A stretch of DNA of 64,000 nt, from contig CM054158.1 of NCBI GenBank assembly GCA_028751875.1, forward strand, positions 360,001 through 424,000, written 5' to 3'. Under the pieces are notes generated by a model. That model did no database searches. It saw only the letters and a program-made list of their open reading frames with translations, and was not told the origin of the DNA. The translations under genes were made by a program, and so were the position numbers. Below are positions 9,493-21,875 of the stretch, in pieces (position 1 is the stretch's first letter; each line of letters opens with the position of its first letter). This DNA is from Rapana venosa. Its lineage: Eukaryota; Mollusca; Gastropoda; Neogastropoda; Muricidae.

Positions 9493-12428
9493 GTTTAGCA
9501 ACGGAAGCGTATTTTAGTTTTGTGGGGTTATCTTAGCAATCCAAGAGCAATTTTATGGATTTTGGCAGTGCAAATGTAGTGCAGTTTATGGGTTTATTTT
9601 TAGCCATGGAAGTGTAGTTTAGATTTATGGATTTTAGCAGGGTGTGGTTTTCTAGATTCTTTTAAGCAGTGTAAGTGTAGTGCAGTTTTATGGATTTATC
9701 TTAGCAGTGTGGTTTTGTGAATCTTAGTAGTACAAGTGCATTGCAGTTTTACAGGTTTGGTTTTAGGAGTGTAAGTACATTGCAGTTTTACAGGCTCATT
9801 TTTAGAAGTGTAGGTGAAGTGTAGTTTTATAGGTTTATTTTCAGCACTTCACGGGCAGTTTTAGAGATTTATTTTTCAGCACATCAAGTGTAATGCAGTT
9901 TTATAGGTTTATTCTTTTAGCACTTCCAAGTATAGTACAGTTTTATAGGTTTATTTTCCAGCACTTCCAAGTGCAGTGCAGTTTTATAGGTTTATTTTTA
10001 GCACTTCATGTAGTTTTATAGGTTTATTTTTCAGCAGTGTAGGTTTAGTGTAGTAGGTTTATTTTTAGCACTTCCAAGTGCTGTGCAGTTTTATAGGTTT
10101 ATTTCTCAGCACTTCCAAGTGTAGTGCAGTTTTATAGGGTTTTTTCTCAGCACTTCCAAGTGTAGTTTTACAGGTTTATTTTTTAGCACAGCAAGTGCTG
10201 TGCAGTTTTATAGGTTTATTTTTAGCACTTCATGAGTAGTTTTATGTTTATTTTTCAGCACATCAAGTGCAGTGCAGTTTTATAGGTTTAGTTTTTAGCA
10301 CTTCAAGTGTAGTTTTATTTTTATTTTGTTAGCACTTCAAGTTTAGTGCAGTTTTATAGGTTTATTTTTTTAGCACTTCATGTGTAGTTTTACAGGTTTA
10401 TATTTTAGCACTTCAAGAGTAGTGCAGTTTTATTTACCAGGTAATAGATTTGTTTTTAGCAGTTTAAGGGTAGTGCAGTTTTATAGGTTTATTTTTTTTA
10501 GCACTTCATGTGTAGTTTTACAGATTTATATTTTAGCACTTCAAGAGTAGTGCAGTTTTATATACCGGGTAATAGATTTGTTTTTAGCAGTTTAAGTGTA
10601 GTGCAGTTTTTTAGGTTTATTTTTAGCAGTGTAATTGCAGTGCAGTTTTATTTTTAGCAGTGTAAGTGTAGTTCAGTTATAGTTTTCTGCAGTGCAAGTG
10701 CAGTTTTACAAGTTTATTTTTTAGCAGTGTGAGTGCAGTTTTATTTATTTACTTTTTAGCAGCAGTGCATGTGTAGAAAAGGGTTTGTTTTTTTTAAAAA
10801 GTAGGTTTAAGTGTAGAGCAGTTTTTTATGGGTTTATTTTTAGCAGTGTGTAATGGTTTGAGAGGTTTATTTTTAGCAGTAAGTGTAGTGCAGTTTGATA
10901 AGTTTATTTTTAGCAGTTAAAGTGTTGTGCAGTTTAATAAGTTTATTTTTAGCAGTTAACACATAGTGCTGTTTAATAAGTTTATTTTTAGCAGTGTGTG
11001 TAGTGCAGTTTGAAAAGTTTATTTTTAGCAGTGAAAGTGTAGTGCAGTTTAATGTTTATTTTTAGCAGTTAAAGCGTAGTGGTGTAATAAGTTTATTTTT
11101 AGCAGTTAACGCATAGTGCTGTTTAATAAGTTTATTTTTAGCAGTAAGTGTAGTGCAGTTTGAAAAGTTTATTTTTAGCAGTTAAAGTGTAGTGCAGTTT
11201 AATAAGGGTTTTTTCAGCAGTTAAATTGTATTGTTTATTTTTAGCAGTTAAAGTGTTGTGCAGTTTATTAAGTTTATATTTTAGCAAAGTGTAGTGCAGT
11301 TTAATATTTATTTTTAGCAGTTAAAGTGTAGTGCAGTTTAATAAGTTTATTTTTAGCAGTTAACGCATAGTGCTGTTAAATAAGTTTATTTTTAGCAGTG
11401 AATGTGTAGAGCAGTTTAATAGGTTTATTTTTAGCAGTGAAAATGTAGAGCAATTAAACAGGTTCATTTTTAGCAGTGAAAGTGTAGAGCAAATTAATAG
11501 GTTTATTTTTAGCAGTGAAAGTGTACAGCAGTTTAATTTTTAGCAGTGAAAGTGTACAGCAGTTAAATAGGTTTATTTTAAGCAGTGAAAGTGTAGGGCA
11601 GTTTAATAGGTTTATTTTTAGCAGTGAAAGTGTAGGGCAGTTAAATAGGTTCATTTTTAGCAGTGTTAGAGTAGAGCGATTTTATTTTTAGCATTATGGG
11701 TGTAGTGCAGCTTAAGTTTTTAACACTGTAAGTGTAGTTTTATAAGTTATTTTTTAGCAGTCTATTGTAGTTTTATGTAGCAGTCTAGTAATTTTTTTTT
11801 ACCAGTGCGAGTGTAATGCAGTTTTATCGGTTTATTTTCAGCAGTTTACATGTAGTTCTCTTTTCTTTTTTTAGCAATTTAAATGTAGTGTTATCCGTTT
11901 TTTGTTTGGTTGGTGTTGGGTGGCATTTTTTTAGCAAAGTATAAGTGAAGAGCAGTTTATTATTAGCAGTGTAAGATGAAGAACACTTTTATGTCTCTTT
12001 TTAGCAGTTTGACTTGTAGTTTTATTAGTAAAGTGTGGATTTACAGTTTTATCTTTAGTTTTGCAAGTGTAGCGCAGTTGTATAGGTTTATTTTTGGCAG
12101 TGCAAGTGCAGTGTTGTATGTTTATTTTGAAGTTTTAGCAGTTTAGGTGCAAAGCCGTTTTACATGTTTATTTTTAGCAGCATGAGTGCGGTATTATAGG
12201 TTTGCATTTAGCAGTCAATACGGGTTTATAGGTATGGTTTTATGGGCTTCTTTATAGCAGTTTTATTGTAGTGCAGTTTTAAAGGCATATTTTTAGCTGT
12301 GTTAATATAGATTTATTTTAACAAGTGTTGGTGTAGTGCAGTACAAATAGGGTCTATTTTAGCAGTGCTAGCGATATAGATTTGTTTTTATGTGCAAGTG
12401 TTGACAAGTTTATTTTCATTAAGAAGTC

Positions 12429-12437
12429 GGCGCAGAG

Positions 12438-12469
<32 letters not shown>

Positions 12470-12483
12470 AGAGAGAGAGAAAG
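12429..12483. repeat. (GA)n microsatellite
   Basis: GA units with AGAAGA interruptions, inside the AT-rich array. Confidence 0.9.
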
Positions 12484-13468
12484 CAAACTATGGTAGCATT
12501 GCATGGAACTCCTGCTTTTTGACAGTTGCAATGAAGTCAGTCAAGTTGTTAGTGTAAGCATATTTTAGCAGTGTTACGTGCAGTGTAGTTTTATTTGAGC
12601 AGTGTTAATTGCAGTGTAGTTTTATTTTAGCAGTGTTAATTGTAGTGTCGTTTTATGGATTTATTTTTTAAATATAAAGTGCAGTGTAGTTTTATTTTAA
12701 AAGTATTAAGTGCAGTTTTTAGCTTTATTTTAAAAGTATTAAGTGCAGTGTAGTTTTATTTTAATATTAAGAGCAGTGTACTTTTATTTAAAAAGTGTTA
12801 AATGCAGTGTAGTTTATTTTAGAAGTATTAAGTGCAGTGTAGTTTTATTTTTTAAATATTAACAGTGTAGTTTTATTGTAGAAGTATTAAGTGCAGTGTA
12901 GTTTTATTTTAGAAGTATTAAGTGCAGTGCAGTTTTATTTTTTAAATATTAACAGTGTAGTTTTATTTTAGAAGTATTAAGTGCAGTGCAGTTTTATTTT
13001 TTAAATATTAACAGTGTAGTTTTATTTTAGAAGTATTAAGTGCAGTGCAGTTTTATTTTTTAAATATTAACAGTGTAGTTTTATTTTAAAAGTGTTAAAT
13101 ACAGTGTAGTTTTATTTTAGTAGTGTAAAGTGAAGTGTAGTTTTATGGATTTATTTTAAAAGTGCTAAATGCAGTGTAGTTTTATAGATTTATTTTAGAA
13201 GTGTTAAGTGCAGTGTAATTTATGGATTTATTTTTGAAGTGTCGTTTTATGGATTTATTTTAGAAGTGTTAAAGTGCAGTGTAGTTTTATAGATTCATTT
13301 TAGAAGTGTCAGTGTAGAGTAATTTTATGGGTTTATTTCTGAAGTGTTCAGTGCAGTGTAGTTTCATGGATTTATTTTAGCAGTGGCAGAGTAGTGTCGT
13401 ACTATTGACACCTTTATTCAGTGCTGGTTTTTGGCACATCCCTGTTCCAGGACCAATGTATAACACAT

Positions 13469-13580
13469 CCCCAAAGTAGGTATGCGGCTACCTTCATGAT
13501 GGGAAATAACGGTCCTGCTTGTAAAAATCCACCATCAGTGACCTTCAAAGCACTAGCTGAGGAACAAAAAATGTTAAAAC
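13469..13580 (+). repeat. Dispersed repeat D
   Basis: Carries TATGCGGCTACCTTCATGAT, then GGGAAATAACGGTCCTG, AAAATCCACCATCAGTGAC and GCACTAGCTGAGGAAC. Related copies are near 14980-15090 (minus), 31796-31893, 43190-43290, 50075-50170, 54661-54765, 63498-63540 (minus) and 63920-64000 (minus). A shortened copy at 36436-36515 lacks the CTACCTTCATGA part. The open frame at 13421-13708 runs through this repeat. Confidence 0.7.
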
Positions 13581-13782
13581 GTATCTCATACTCATGCACA
13601 CACGCATATCCCCAAACACACATCTCTCAGAAACAGACAACGCCATGTGCATACACAAGTCCCCCTCCACAGGGAAGCAAACAGGAAAGCTTTCAGAATT
13701 TTTTTTAATACAATAACGTGGAGGGGGGTGGACGTGAATGATGATGTTATGGATTAGTATTGGAATATTTTATATTTAGGGG

Positions 13783-13798
13783 AGGGGGGGGGGGGGGG
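13783..13798 (+). repeat. G-rich run
   Basis: A G run of about 12-15 bases in purine-rich sequence. Confidence 0.8.
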
Positions 13799-13924
13799 AA
13801 ATGATGATGAAACAAAGTAATACTCTCCATAGCTTCAGTTCCACCACTGGTAAGGTGAGGGGTGTGATAAAACAGAATTCCAAACAAGTTTAAATTCAGC
13901 TAATTAATTCATAATTAATGTATA

Positions 13925-14440
13925 ATTATGAACCACTGTGACTTCAGCTGGCTATTCAACTGTGGATTCTTCAGTCCAGTCACCAAAAGACTTCCTATCA
14001 CTGTAACTTACAGCGGGTTAATTCATCATTACAGCCTAATTCTCAATCACTTTACCTTCAGCCAATTAATATGTCATTACTGCATATGTCTGAATGTCTT
14101 TAATTTAATTTAATAAATTCATCAATACCGCATAATTCTGAATCACTTTACCTTCAGCCAATCAATCTATCATTACTGCATAATTCTGAATGTCTTTAAT
14201 TTCAGTTAATTAATTCATCATTACTGCATAATTCTGAATCACTGTGACTTCAGCCAATTCTTTTATCATTACTACATAATCCTGAACCACTTTCATTTCA
14301 TGTAATTAATTCAACATTATTGCATTATTTTGACTCACTGTGACTTCAGCCAATTCTTTAATCACTACTACATAATTCTGAACACTTTAACTTCAGCAAA
14401 ATTAATAATTTATCACTAATACAAAATTCTGATTAACCTC
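13925..14440. repeat. About 51-bp degenerate tandem array, roughly ten units
   Basis: Units combine ATTCATCATTACTGCATAAT, TCTGAATCACTTTACCTTCA and GCCAATTAAT, with a spacing near 50 bases. Some units replace CACTGTGACTTCAGCC with GTCTTTAATTTCAG, suggesting two alternating subtypes. Confidence 0.8.
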
Positions 14441-14970
14441 ACCCACCTCATCAACCATGGCTTCTGCAGTCCAGCCTTCCACAGACCTCACATCCAGCCA
14501 GGCTGTCACTAACCACATCAGTGACTGCTTCCTACCAGTGACAGAGACGTAACTGGTCAGACTGAGCCAGCGACCTAACAAGCCTTTAACATAATCACCA
14601 TCAATTTTAGAAAAAGAAAATGTATCTTGTGGAACATTCTCGAAAAAGTGACATCTGCTCTACATCACCTCCAACCCCCAACCCCCAGCGCTGTAACTGA
14701 AGCCATCCAAGCGCTCCTGATTTCTACACTAAATATTATTTATGTCCTTGTTCATTGTTTTCCTGGAAAGGCTTGTGTGCTTGTTCCCCCATTTTCCTGG
14801 CGTCTTTCTGAAGGGTCTTGTGTGCAGTTGCCCATCCTGGTGTGGTACAGCCTTGTGCTGCCTGACGCCTCTTCCCTCAGGGACATCGTCTGTACACAAC
14901 AGAAGTGAGTCTTCAGTCACTACATAACACCGCACATAACATACTATACAATCAGTCGCACACATCATTC
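14440..14970. other. Low-repeat DNA, no gene seen
   Basis: Open frames of 60-93 codons occur on both strands, with no recognised domain. A plus-strand frame at 14627-14908 has a hydrophobic stretch but no supported exon borders. Confidence 0.4.
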
Positions 14971-15385
14971 GCTACATTTTTTTCCCATTCCTCGACTAAC
15001 GCTCCAAAGTTTACCAATGGTGAGATCTTTGTATAATTATGCAAGCGTTCTTTTCCTCACCATTCAGGTATCCGCATTCCATCTTCGGGCACGGTGGCTA
15101 AGCACAACACCTGTGTGCATGCAGGGTTAGTTTTATCTGTCATCAATTCCTACCGGCATACAATGACCTACTCTTCTGAAAGGCAGAATGGGTTTTTAAT
15201 GTAAGCGCAAGATGTTCTGTGAGTGTTTGCACACAAGGCCTTCGTTTATAGTCTCATCTGATATAATTTGATGGTTAGTTCAATTTTTCTTGTCAAACTG
15301 GGGAAGAAAGGGCGAGGCTGTGAATCAAACCCAGAACCTCTCAGTTTTGTTGGCAGGCGAACGTCCTACCCATCCTGCCACCCTC
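14970..15385 (-). mobile_element. SINE family A with repeat D on its 3' side
   Basis: On the minus strand a tRNA-like head from about 15383 has box-B-like GTTTGATTC. It is followed by CAGATGAGACTATAAACGAA, GAACATCTTGCGCTTAC, CTGCCTTTCAGAAGAGTAGG and CATTGTATGCCGGTAGGAA, and then repeat D. This is a fairly complete, diverged copy with no clear target duplication. Confidence 0.75.
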
Positions 15386-15404
15386 CTTCTTCCATCGTTC
15401 CATG

Positions 15405-15545
15405 ACATTGCACTCAGTATATATAATCAGCCACACACATCAATCACAACATAACATTGCACACAATATACACCATCAGTCACACATGTCAATCACTACA
15501 TAACACCGCACGCAGTATATATACGATCAGTCATGCACATCAATC
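15405..15545. repeat. Degenerate repeat of CAGTCACACACATCAATCAC type
   Basis: Three or four loose copies, about 55-60 bases apart, of a motif with ATATACNATCAGTCACACA, CATCAATCACTACATAACA and CCGCACACA. A further relative is at 14915-14970. Confidence 0.5.
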
Positions 15546-15887
15546 TCTTCATGAAAAGATTGTTTGTATCGAATGCTGCTGAATGTTTCAGGCAGTGAGG
15601 GTGTCTTGGGTAAGGTGACCCTGGCGGAGTTCACTTCTCTTCAAGTAACAGGAAAATAGTCATGAGGTGAATTTGTGCAACTACAAAAATGAAACTTCAA
15701 TCATGTCAGATGTCTATGGAAGTCATAAAGTGAATTGGTGGAGCTAAAAAAAAAACGAGTTCAGAAGAGACGTTGCCACAGAAGTGTTGTGTTGTCACAC
15801 CCAGTGGTCTGGTTCACATTGATGAACTAACTCTCTAAAGATGTGCTGAAGATCAAAACTTAATGAAGCACACAATGTTAGGCTGTG

Positions 15888-16085
15888 ACATGCCAGACCT
15901 GTGACATGTCAATGCTGTGACATGCCAGACCTGTGACATGTCAATGCTGTGACACATCATTCCTATGACATGCCAGACATGTGACATGTCAATGCTGTGA
16001 CATGCCAGACATGTGACATGTCAATGCTGTGACATGCCAGACATGTGACATGTCAATGCTGTGACATGCCAAAGCTGAGACATGC
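15888..16085. repeat. 32-bp tandem repeat with internal palindromes
   Basis: About six units made of two related 16-mers, CTGTGACATGCCAGAC and CTGTGACATGTCAATG. GACATGTC is a perfect 8-bp palindrome. The 16-mer similarity shows that the unit arose by doubling and divergence. Confidence 0.9.
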
Positions 16086-16099
16086 CAAATGTGTGACAT

Positions 16100-18500
16100 T
16101 CCCAATTTGTTATATGTCAAAGCTTTATCAAGTTGCACCAGTAATCCTTGTTTTTTCTTCACACACATAAGAGCATCCAATCAAAGGGAAGCAATACATA
16201 ATAATCCAAGATGTCTTTAGGCAGTTATCCCCCTTCAACCACTAACCCTATACAGGCTGCATTGCTTCTTTAGATTTTGTCACTTTTCTTTCTGTTTTCC
16301 CATAATTATTACTCTTGCATTCATACTGCACGCACTAAGACATCCAGAGAAATAAAAACTCCGTTTTGTGAAACACAAGACTTTGACTCAAAACTCATGT
16401 AATTTTGCACAAATTTGGTAGGCTTGGATTTGTTTTTCAGCCAACAATGTGAATCCTCAGTCCTCAGCTCGCTTCCTAAGCACAATCTGCATGGGCAGGA
16501 CCAACACTGTAGGAACACAAGCAATCCTCCTTTCATGATCATTTCCAACTTTCTTGTGACTAACTAGTTCTTTTCCATGTCCTCAAACCCATAAACAAGT
16601 ACACAGTGCATTTTTTCATACTTTAAAAAAAATCTGTGAAAAATCAGCAGAATTTTTTTTGGACAATCAATCTATAGAAGATACTACATCACCTGCAAGA
16701 TAACGCAGGAATGTAGCCTACATACAGATTAAAAGTTTGTGTGTGTGACAATACTTCTATTTATGATACTTTGAGGGCAATTCTAACTACACGCACACTA
16801 ACTGCAATGTTCTGGTGCCAGTAGGAACTGAGCTATGGCTGTTTGAAGATACACGCCCTTTGCCGGCCAGGCCTGTATTCAGAGCTGTTTTAGTCATTGG
16901 CAACATTCTGCTTTAGATCACGAATGTACAAAGTAAATGTTAAGATACAGGCATAGCTTTGGACAGCAATCTAGCCCTATGTAAAATTACAGTATTTTTG
17001 TCTATCTCTTTTAACCTACCTCCCCCCTTCCCAAATCCCCCCCTAAAAAAAAGCAATCAAAACATAGGCCATTTTTACCTGTTGTGGCATCTTTGACACA
17101 TGACCATTACATTAAACACTATAATCTTGTTGAAATTAAGTCAGACATACCTGCAAATACTTTGATAACCAAATATGTAAACAAAAAACCTACTACTTCA
17201 TTTTAAAATGGAAACTGAAGCCTTCTCAGTATCAACCCCTTGTTTGGATTTATCTCCCTTTGGTAACAGGTCAACAGACTGGTTCATTTACAAGCACTCC
17301 TCTTCCACAGCTAATATCTGGCCTGAACTAAGGCATGCAATCCAAATTTCAATGTACTACAGTGTCTCAAACCTATTTCATAACTGATTTTTCTTACTTT
17401 TTTCCCTTAATATACTTTTTGACATTTTGCTAATAGTGAAAAATCTGGTATTTAAATGTGTAAGTCTACTCTCTTTGGAAGTAGCTGCAATTTACAGGTG
17501 CAGGAAATGGTCTTATTATGCATGAGTAGAGAGTATTCAAAGTGTCCATGAAAGGCTGAGCACCTCCCCCCAGTGTGTCTCTTGGTTCAGATTTTACTTC
17601 TTCTGACAGTATGAAAAGCTTCTCCGCTCTGTAAGTAGACTGCATAAGGAGGTGGGGATGAATCAGAAGTTTGCAAGCAAACTAGACTAATTTTTCAGAT
17701 GAATGCTGGATTTCTTTTAACCATGGATGTCCTTGTCATCAGTAATAAATCTAGCATTCCAAAAGAGCATTCGATGTAAAACCAAAAAAAATTGTTAATG
17801 AAAATCTCAAGCAGTTTGATTTGTAAGGGCTTTTATGCACCCTCTGGCTATAGCTCACTTCTATGGAGTTTTAGGGATCTTAAAAGAAAAGGGGGGATGT
17901 TCAGAAGGATTTGTTTAACATATCTACGGACTGTGCAAATCAATATGATGTCCTGTACTTCTTCTATGATGTCCCTGAGTTTTAAGAAACAAACCACCCT
18001 GATGACTGACACAACTAGCCCACTATAGCTGTTAAAAAAAAACCCACTGATAGTTACCCAAACCCTGTCACATTACCCACCCATATGCCATTTATTTCAC
18101 ACAGGCAATGTAATATACTGAGAAAAAAACCTTGGGTTCTCATCAAAAGCCTAAGAATATAGTCAAAATATTTCATGACAAAAACAATTCTTCACTGACG
18201 TCATGTGTTAGTTACACTGGTCAAAAGTATTTTTTCACGTTTCATAACTTCCCTCATGAAACAGTGTGTTTTGAATTCTATCAGCTCTTCCTAGACACCT
18301 GCTAGTATGCTTGTTAGCTATCTGCCTCTGTCTGCCTTAGTACTTCAGTGCTCTTGAATACCAGGTATTCTGAAGAATTACTGCGTTTTTGTGGTTTATA
18401 CCTTAAAGTGGCTAACTGAATACCACTATTTTTTTTGAATGATTGTGTGAAACAGTTTTGATAAACTGGAAATCTGAAAGAAATTATTTCTAACAGCACA
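16100..18500. other. Low-repeat DNA, no gene seen
   Basis: Mixed-composition sequence with no clear tandem structure. Short frames of 60-78 codons, at 16321-16548 (minus), 17792-18028 (plus) and 18314-18499 (minus), show no family signature. It could be intronic or intergenic. Confidence 0.5.
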
Positions 18501-18659
18501 AAATGTCAATACACAAACATACACAGTACTCACTATCAGAATTATGGCAGTCTCAAGAAAGCTTCTTCTTCCATGTCTTTTTCTGCCTCAAAGCACCAAC
18601 CCTGTCAAGACAAGAACAGACTATTAATTTAAGGATATGCAAAACACACACCTGCCCCC

Positions 18660-18825
18660 AACACACATGTGCGCGCGTACACACACACACACACACGCCA
18701 TGATTAAAGATAGACCAAAGGCTGTAATATACATTAAAACACTGACTACACACACAGACACGCGCGCGCGCACACACGCACGCACACACGCACGCACGCA
18801 CATACACACGCACGCACACACACAA
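18660..18825. repeat. Two (CA)n/(CG)n-rich microsatellites
   Basis: CA and CGCACA repeats at about 18660-18698 and 18750-18825, including CGCGCGCG, directly before a SINE head. Confidence 0.85.
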
Positions 18826-18828
18826 ACG

Positions 18829-19120
18829 GTGGACCAGTGGTCTAGAGGTACTATACCCCTTTTGACAAAGAGAAGTTGGAGGGTCAATCCCTGTTTGAAC
18901 ACAAGTTTTAATCCCTGTTTAAACACAAGTTTTAATCCCTGTTTGAACACAAGTTTTTCCTCCTTTGACTAAACCTTGAGTGGTAATCTACGTGCCGCTA
19001 GCCTTTAGGGTGAAATGATAAACCAAGGTCTCATATGCAACACATATTCAGCATGTGTAAAAGAACCCAAGGCAACAAGATCGTTCTGGTCAGGATCTTT
19101 GGGGAGAAAAGCCACTGTCA
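18829..19120 (+). mobile_element. SINE family B, 5' part
   Basis: The head has a perfect box A (TGGTCTAGAGG at about 18838) and a box-B-like GGTCAATCC. The body has TGAAATGATAAACCAAGGTC and GTAAAAGAACCCAAGGCAAC, shared with the inverted copy at 9085-9492. The 3' module and tail are absent. Between head and body, a 25-26 bp unit, ACACAAGTTTTAATCCCTGT, is repeated three times (18898-18957), a local duplication of the box B region. Confidence 0.8.
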
Positions 19121-19139
19121 TAGGGAAACAAATACATAA

Positions 19140-19535
19140 TTATACAGTCAGGATTTTTGTTAATGGTTAGTGCTGTTCTTGGCTTGATGTGCTTTATCCT
19201 TTGGCATGCCAGAATCACTGGGGCTTTCCACTGCTGGTCTCTGTCCTTTTTGTGAGGTACGCAGCATTGTCTTAGCACCCAAACATGCGTCGAGTGGAAA
19301 GGCCACTCACCAGACATCATCCCCGTGAAGTAAGTGTTTGTGCAATGACCATAATGTAAACTTACTTTATCGTCTGATAGAACTCTGACAATTCTCTCCA
19401 CTGGAAATGTTCTCAGTATGGAGGAGCCAAGAGCTTTAGCAGTCAAAGCTGTTGTCTCCTTTATTAATGGGCACCCATAGGTAGTGGTAGCCCCATTCTA
19501 CATCTGGGGAACTCAAACCTGAACCTCCAGACTAA
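19140..19535. other. Low-repeat DNA with an unassigned minus-strand open frame
   Basis: A 118-codon minus-strand frame (19090-19446) overlaps the end of the preceding SINE. I do not recognise its product, and there is no signal peptide, domain motif or convincing splice border. It is long for chance in this composition but not long enough to call a gene. Confidence 0.25.
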
Positions 19536-19536
19536 C

Positions 19537-19780
19537 AACTGTGGCAAAGTGGTTAGTACATTTGGCTTCTTGACTGAAGGGTGATAGGTTTGAATCCCAT
19601 AAGAGTCATAAGATTCTGTTCCCAGGCCCTAGTAGTTTCAAAACGGCTGCTACCCTGAGCATGAGGTGGCTCTTTAGACATGAAAGGATCACCGATACTG
19701 CAGGCATCACTGGTAGAGTTAGAGGCCTTCCCCATTGTCGTGTGTCCACAGCTCTGGGACAGTTTAGGCAATAAAACACA
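19537..19780 (+). mobile_element. tRNA-derived SINE, head and short body
   Basis: Perfect box A (TGGCAAAGTGG at about 19550) and box-B-like GTTTGAATC about 45 bases later. The body, with AACGGCTGCTACCCTGAGCA, differs from families A and B. Ends are not defined. Confidence 0.65.
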
Positions 19781-19799
19781 AAGATAAAATTAAAAAAAA

Positions 19800-20760
19800 A
19801 CACCAAGTCAGTACAAGCAGCAGCACAAAACAATGGTTCTAATGTAGGCTTCATCAGCATCATTTTTGACTGGTGATTTAGAAATGCTCTCTGTTCTTAA
19901 TCAATGCGTAGAAAGTACAATGTTTAATTTCTAATGAGTGAAAAAAACCTAATTTTGTCAAAATGTAATTCTGATTCAACTGAAAACAGTTTTTAACTAA
20001 ATGGTTACTGTCGTGCTGTCTCCATCATCACTGCTGGCTTCGGTAAAGAGCTACTACAGCAACACACCAGTCTTCTGACAAGGCTTTCTAGACATAACCT
20101 CACATTCTGACCGGCACCACGCTTCATCCACGCTTCCCCATGAAGGAGGGGAGTCAAAGCAGCACGAGGAACAGAACTGCTTCACCTGACAACACTCAAC
20201 ACATATTTATGCCTGGTTTACACTGCAGAACTCAGCTCTCCTATATTTGTTCTGGCACTTATTACAGCAGAAGCATTTAACTTTTTTCATAATACCTATT
20301 ATGACAGAAGCGTTTACCAATTCAAATACATGTTATTAACAATGATATTCAATAATGGTAGTTGGTACTGAATAATAACCAGAGACCCATAGCTCTGCAT
20401 AAGGTCGGCCTCCATGGCTGGACTTATAACCTGCACAGTATCAACGGCTATATAGAGTGCTATGTGGAATGCAGAAATATCTGTGAGCTTGAGCTTTCAA
20501 CCTGGTGTCCTACACTAAAATACATGGTGTTCTGGCTATCCACACTGAAAGAGACCCTGCCATTCCTTAGAACACACACACTCTCTGACTTAGATGAAGG
20601 TCACACAAACTTGTCAACCACCTACCTCTCCAACCTCCCTCATCCAGCAGCTGTGGTTGTCCACAGTCCTCTTTTCTGACAGCTCATGTCCTCCAGTCCA
20701 CAGCCCTGGAGACAGGCTGCTCTGTGCTGACCCTGTGCATCACAGAACAACAGCACAGTT
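19800..20760. other. Low-repeat DNA with an unassigned open frame
   Basis: The plus-strand frame 20362-20679 (105 codons) has no recognised domain and no clear splice borders. Confidence 0.35.
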
Positions 20761-20930
20761 AGAAACAAGGGGTAGTTAGTTCCCTCAGTCTGCCACTGTA
20801 GCTGATTTAGAAACAGGGTCTGTACAAGGGCTAGTTAGTTCCCTCACTCTGCCAATGTAACTGTGTTAGAAACAGGGTCTGTACAAGGGCTAGTTATCTC
20901 ACTCTGCTAATGTAGCTATCTATCAGAACA
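20760..20930. repeat. About 60-bp tandem repeat, three units
   Basis: Each unit has AGAAACAGGGTCTGTACAAG, GGCTAGTTAGTTCCCTCA and CTCTGCCAATGTA. The third is shortened. Confidence 0.85.
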
Positions 20931-21800
20931 ATGAAACTTTACAGTGTCATGGGATTTGGTCATTCTCCCCAGCTATGCACTACACCATCCAGTCTTTGCT
21001 GCCAGCTAGCTTCACATGTCCTAGCGAAAGGTAAAGCATGGCCCATATACACTTTTTGGAGAAAAACTTCACATTTGGGGGGCTTTTCCAGACCCTGCTT
21101 TTAAAGACCCTTCTTCAACCACTTTTGCATATAAGGCCTTGAAAACAAAGCCTCAAAATTAAAGGGTTGTTTAGGATCTTTATGAGCTGCAAGGCAAGGA
21201 AAGACTAAGGCAAGGCAAGGCAAGACAAGGCATGATAAATGATGTTAAAAAAGCTTTATAGGGGCTTAAATGTATTTTTTCAGACATAAATAAAAATCAG
21301 CTTACAGTGATTTCTTTTTTTCCACTTCAGAAACTATAAACTATCTGTTTATATTATAAGAAAAATCTAGGTAAAAAGCTTTTAAAATTTCAGGATGCCC
21401 GCAGGATATTGCGAAGTCAAATGCCTTTTTAACCCTGGACAGTTTCATACAGGCACTTGAATTTTCAACACCTCTGTATCCATGACCTCAGGTTAAAGAT
21501 TTAACAAGGTATGTTTCAGTGGTTCCAAGTATCCCCATACATGCCTGTCTGAAAGTCCTACTATCAGCAACTCTTGATGTTGCATCTTCAACTCCATTCT
21601 ACAAAATTCTCAGTAAAACACTAAATTCTTACAAATGTGTGTGCATATATAAATATCCATATTCACATGCTTGTACTTATAAAACCCCGGAAACAATTTC
21701 AATCCCACAATTAGCTGCTTTGGGCGTACTTTTTCAGAGCGTGTGTCAGTTACTACTCCTGTGCAACCACTCTTCCCAGGTAATTCCCTGTCTGGGCAGA
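20930..21800. other. Low-repeat DNA with a short AAGGC pentamer run
   Basis: Nothing gene-like. AAGGC units at 21196-21230 resemble pentanucleotide tails of some retroposons. Confidence 0.4.
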
Positions 21801-21812
21801 ATCAAACTTGTC

Positions 21813-21832
21813 CCCCCCCCCCAACACACACA

Positions 21833-21872
<40 letters not shown>
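21813..21872. repeat. C run, (CA)n and (CT)n microsatellite
   Basis: About ten C, then CA repeats, then about 18 CT units. Confidence 0.9.

Positions 21873-21875
<3 letters not shown>

Larger units (their letters stand above)
8480..13400. repeat. Degenerate AT-rich tandem array, about 4.9 kb
   Basis: The plus strand repeats variants of AGTGTAGTGCAGTTTTATAG, GTTTATTTTTAGCA and a variable linker, with a spacing of roughly 30-60 bases. The linker changes along the array: GCACTTCAAGTG forms dominate near 9840-10550, GCAGTTAAAGTGTAGTGCAG near 10880-11660, and AGAAGTATTAAGTGCAGTG near 12660-13320. At 12900-13080 the array locks into an exact 59-bp period (copies ending at 12960, 13019 and 13078). 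Two SINE pieces interrupt it, at 8640-8745 and 9085-9492. No long open frame exists. Confidence 0.85.

Noticed and set aside
13421..13708. 95-codon plus-strand frame as a gene
   Set aside because: It lies largely in dispersed repeat D, which occurs elsewhere in both orientations without a conserved frame.
19090..19446. 118-codon minus-strand frame as a gene
   Set aside because: It overlaps the end of a SINE, has no recognisable domain and lacks supported exon borders.
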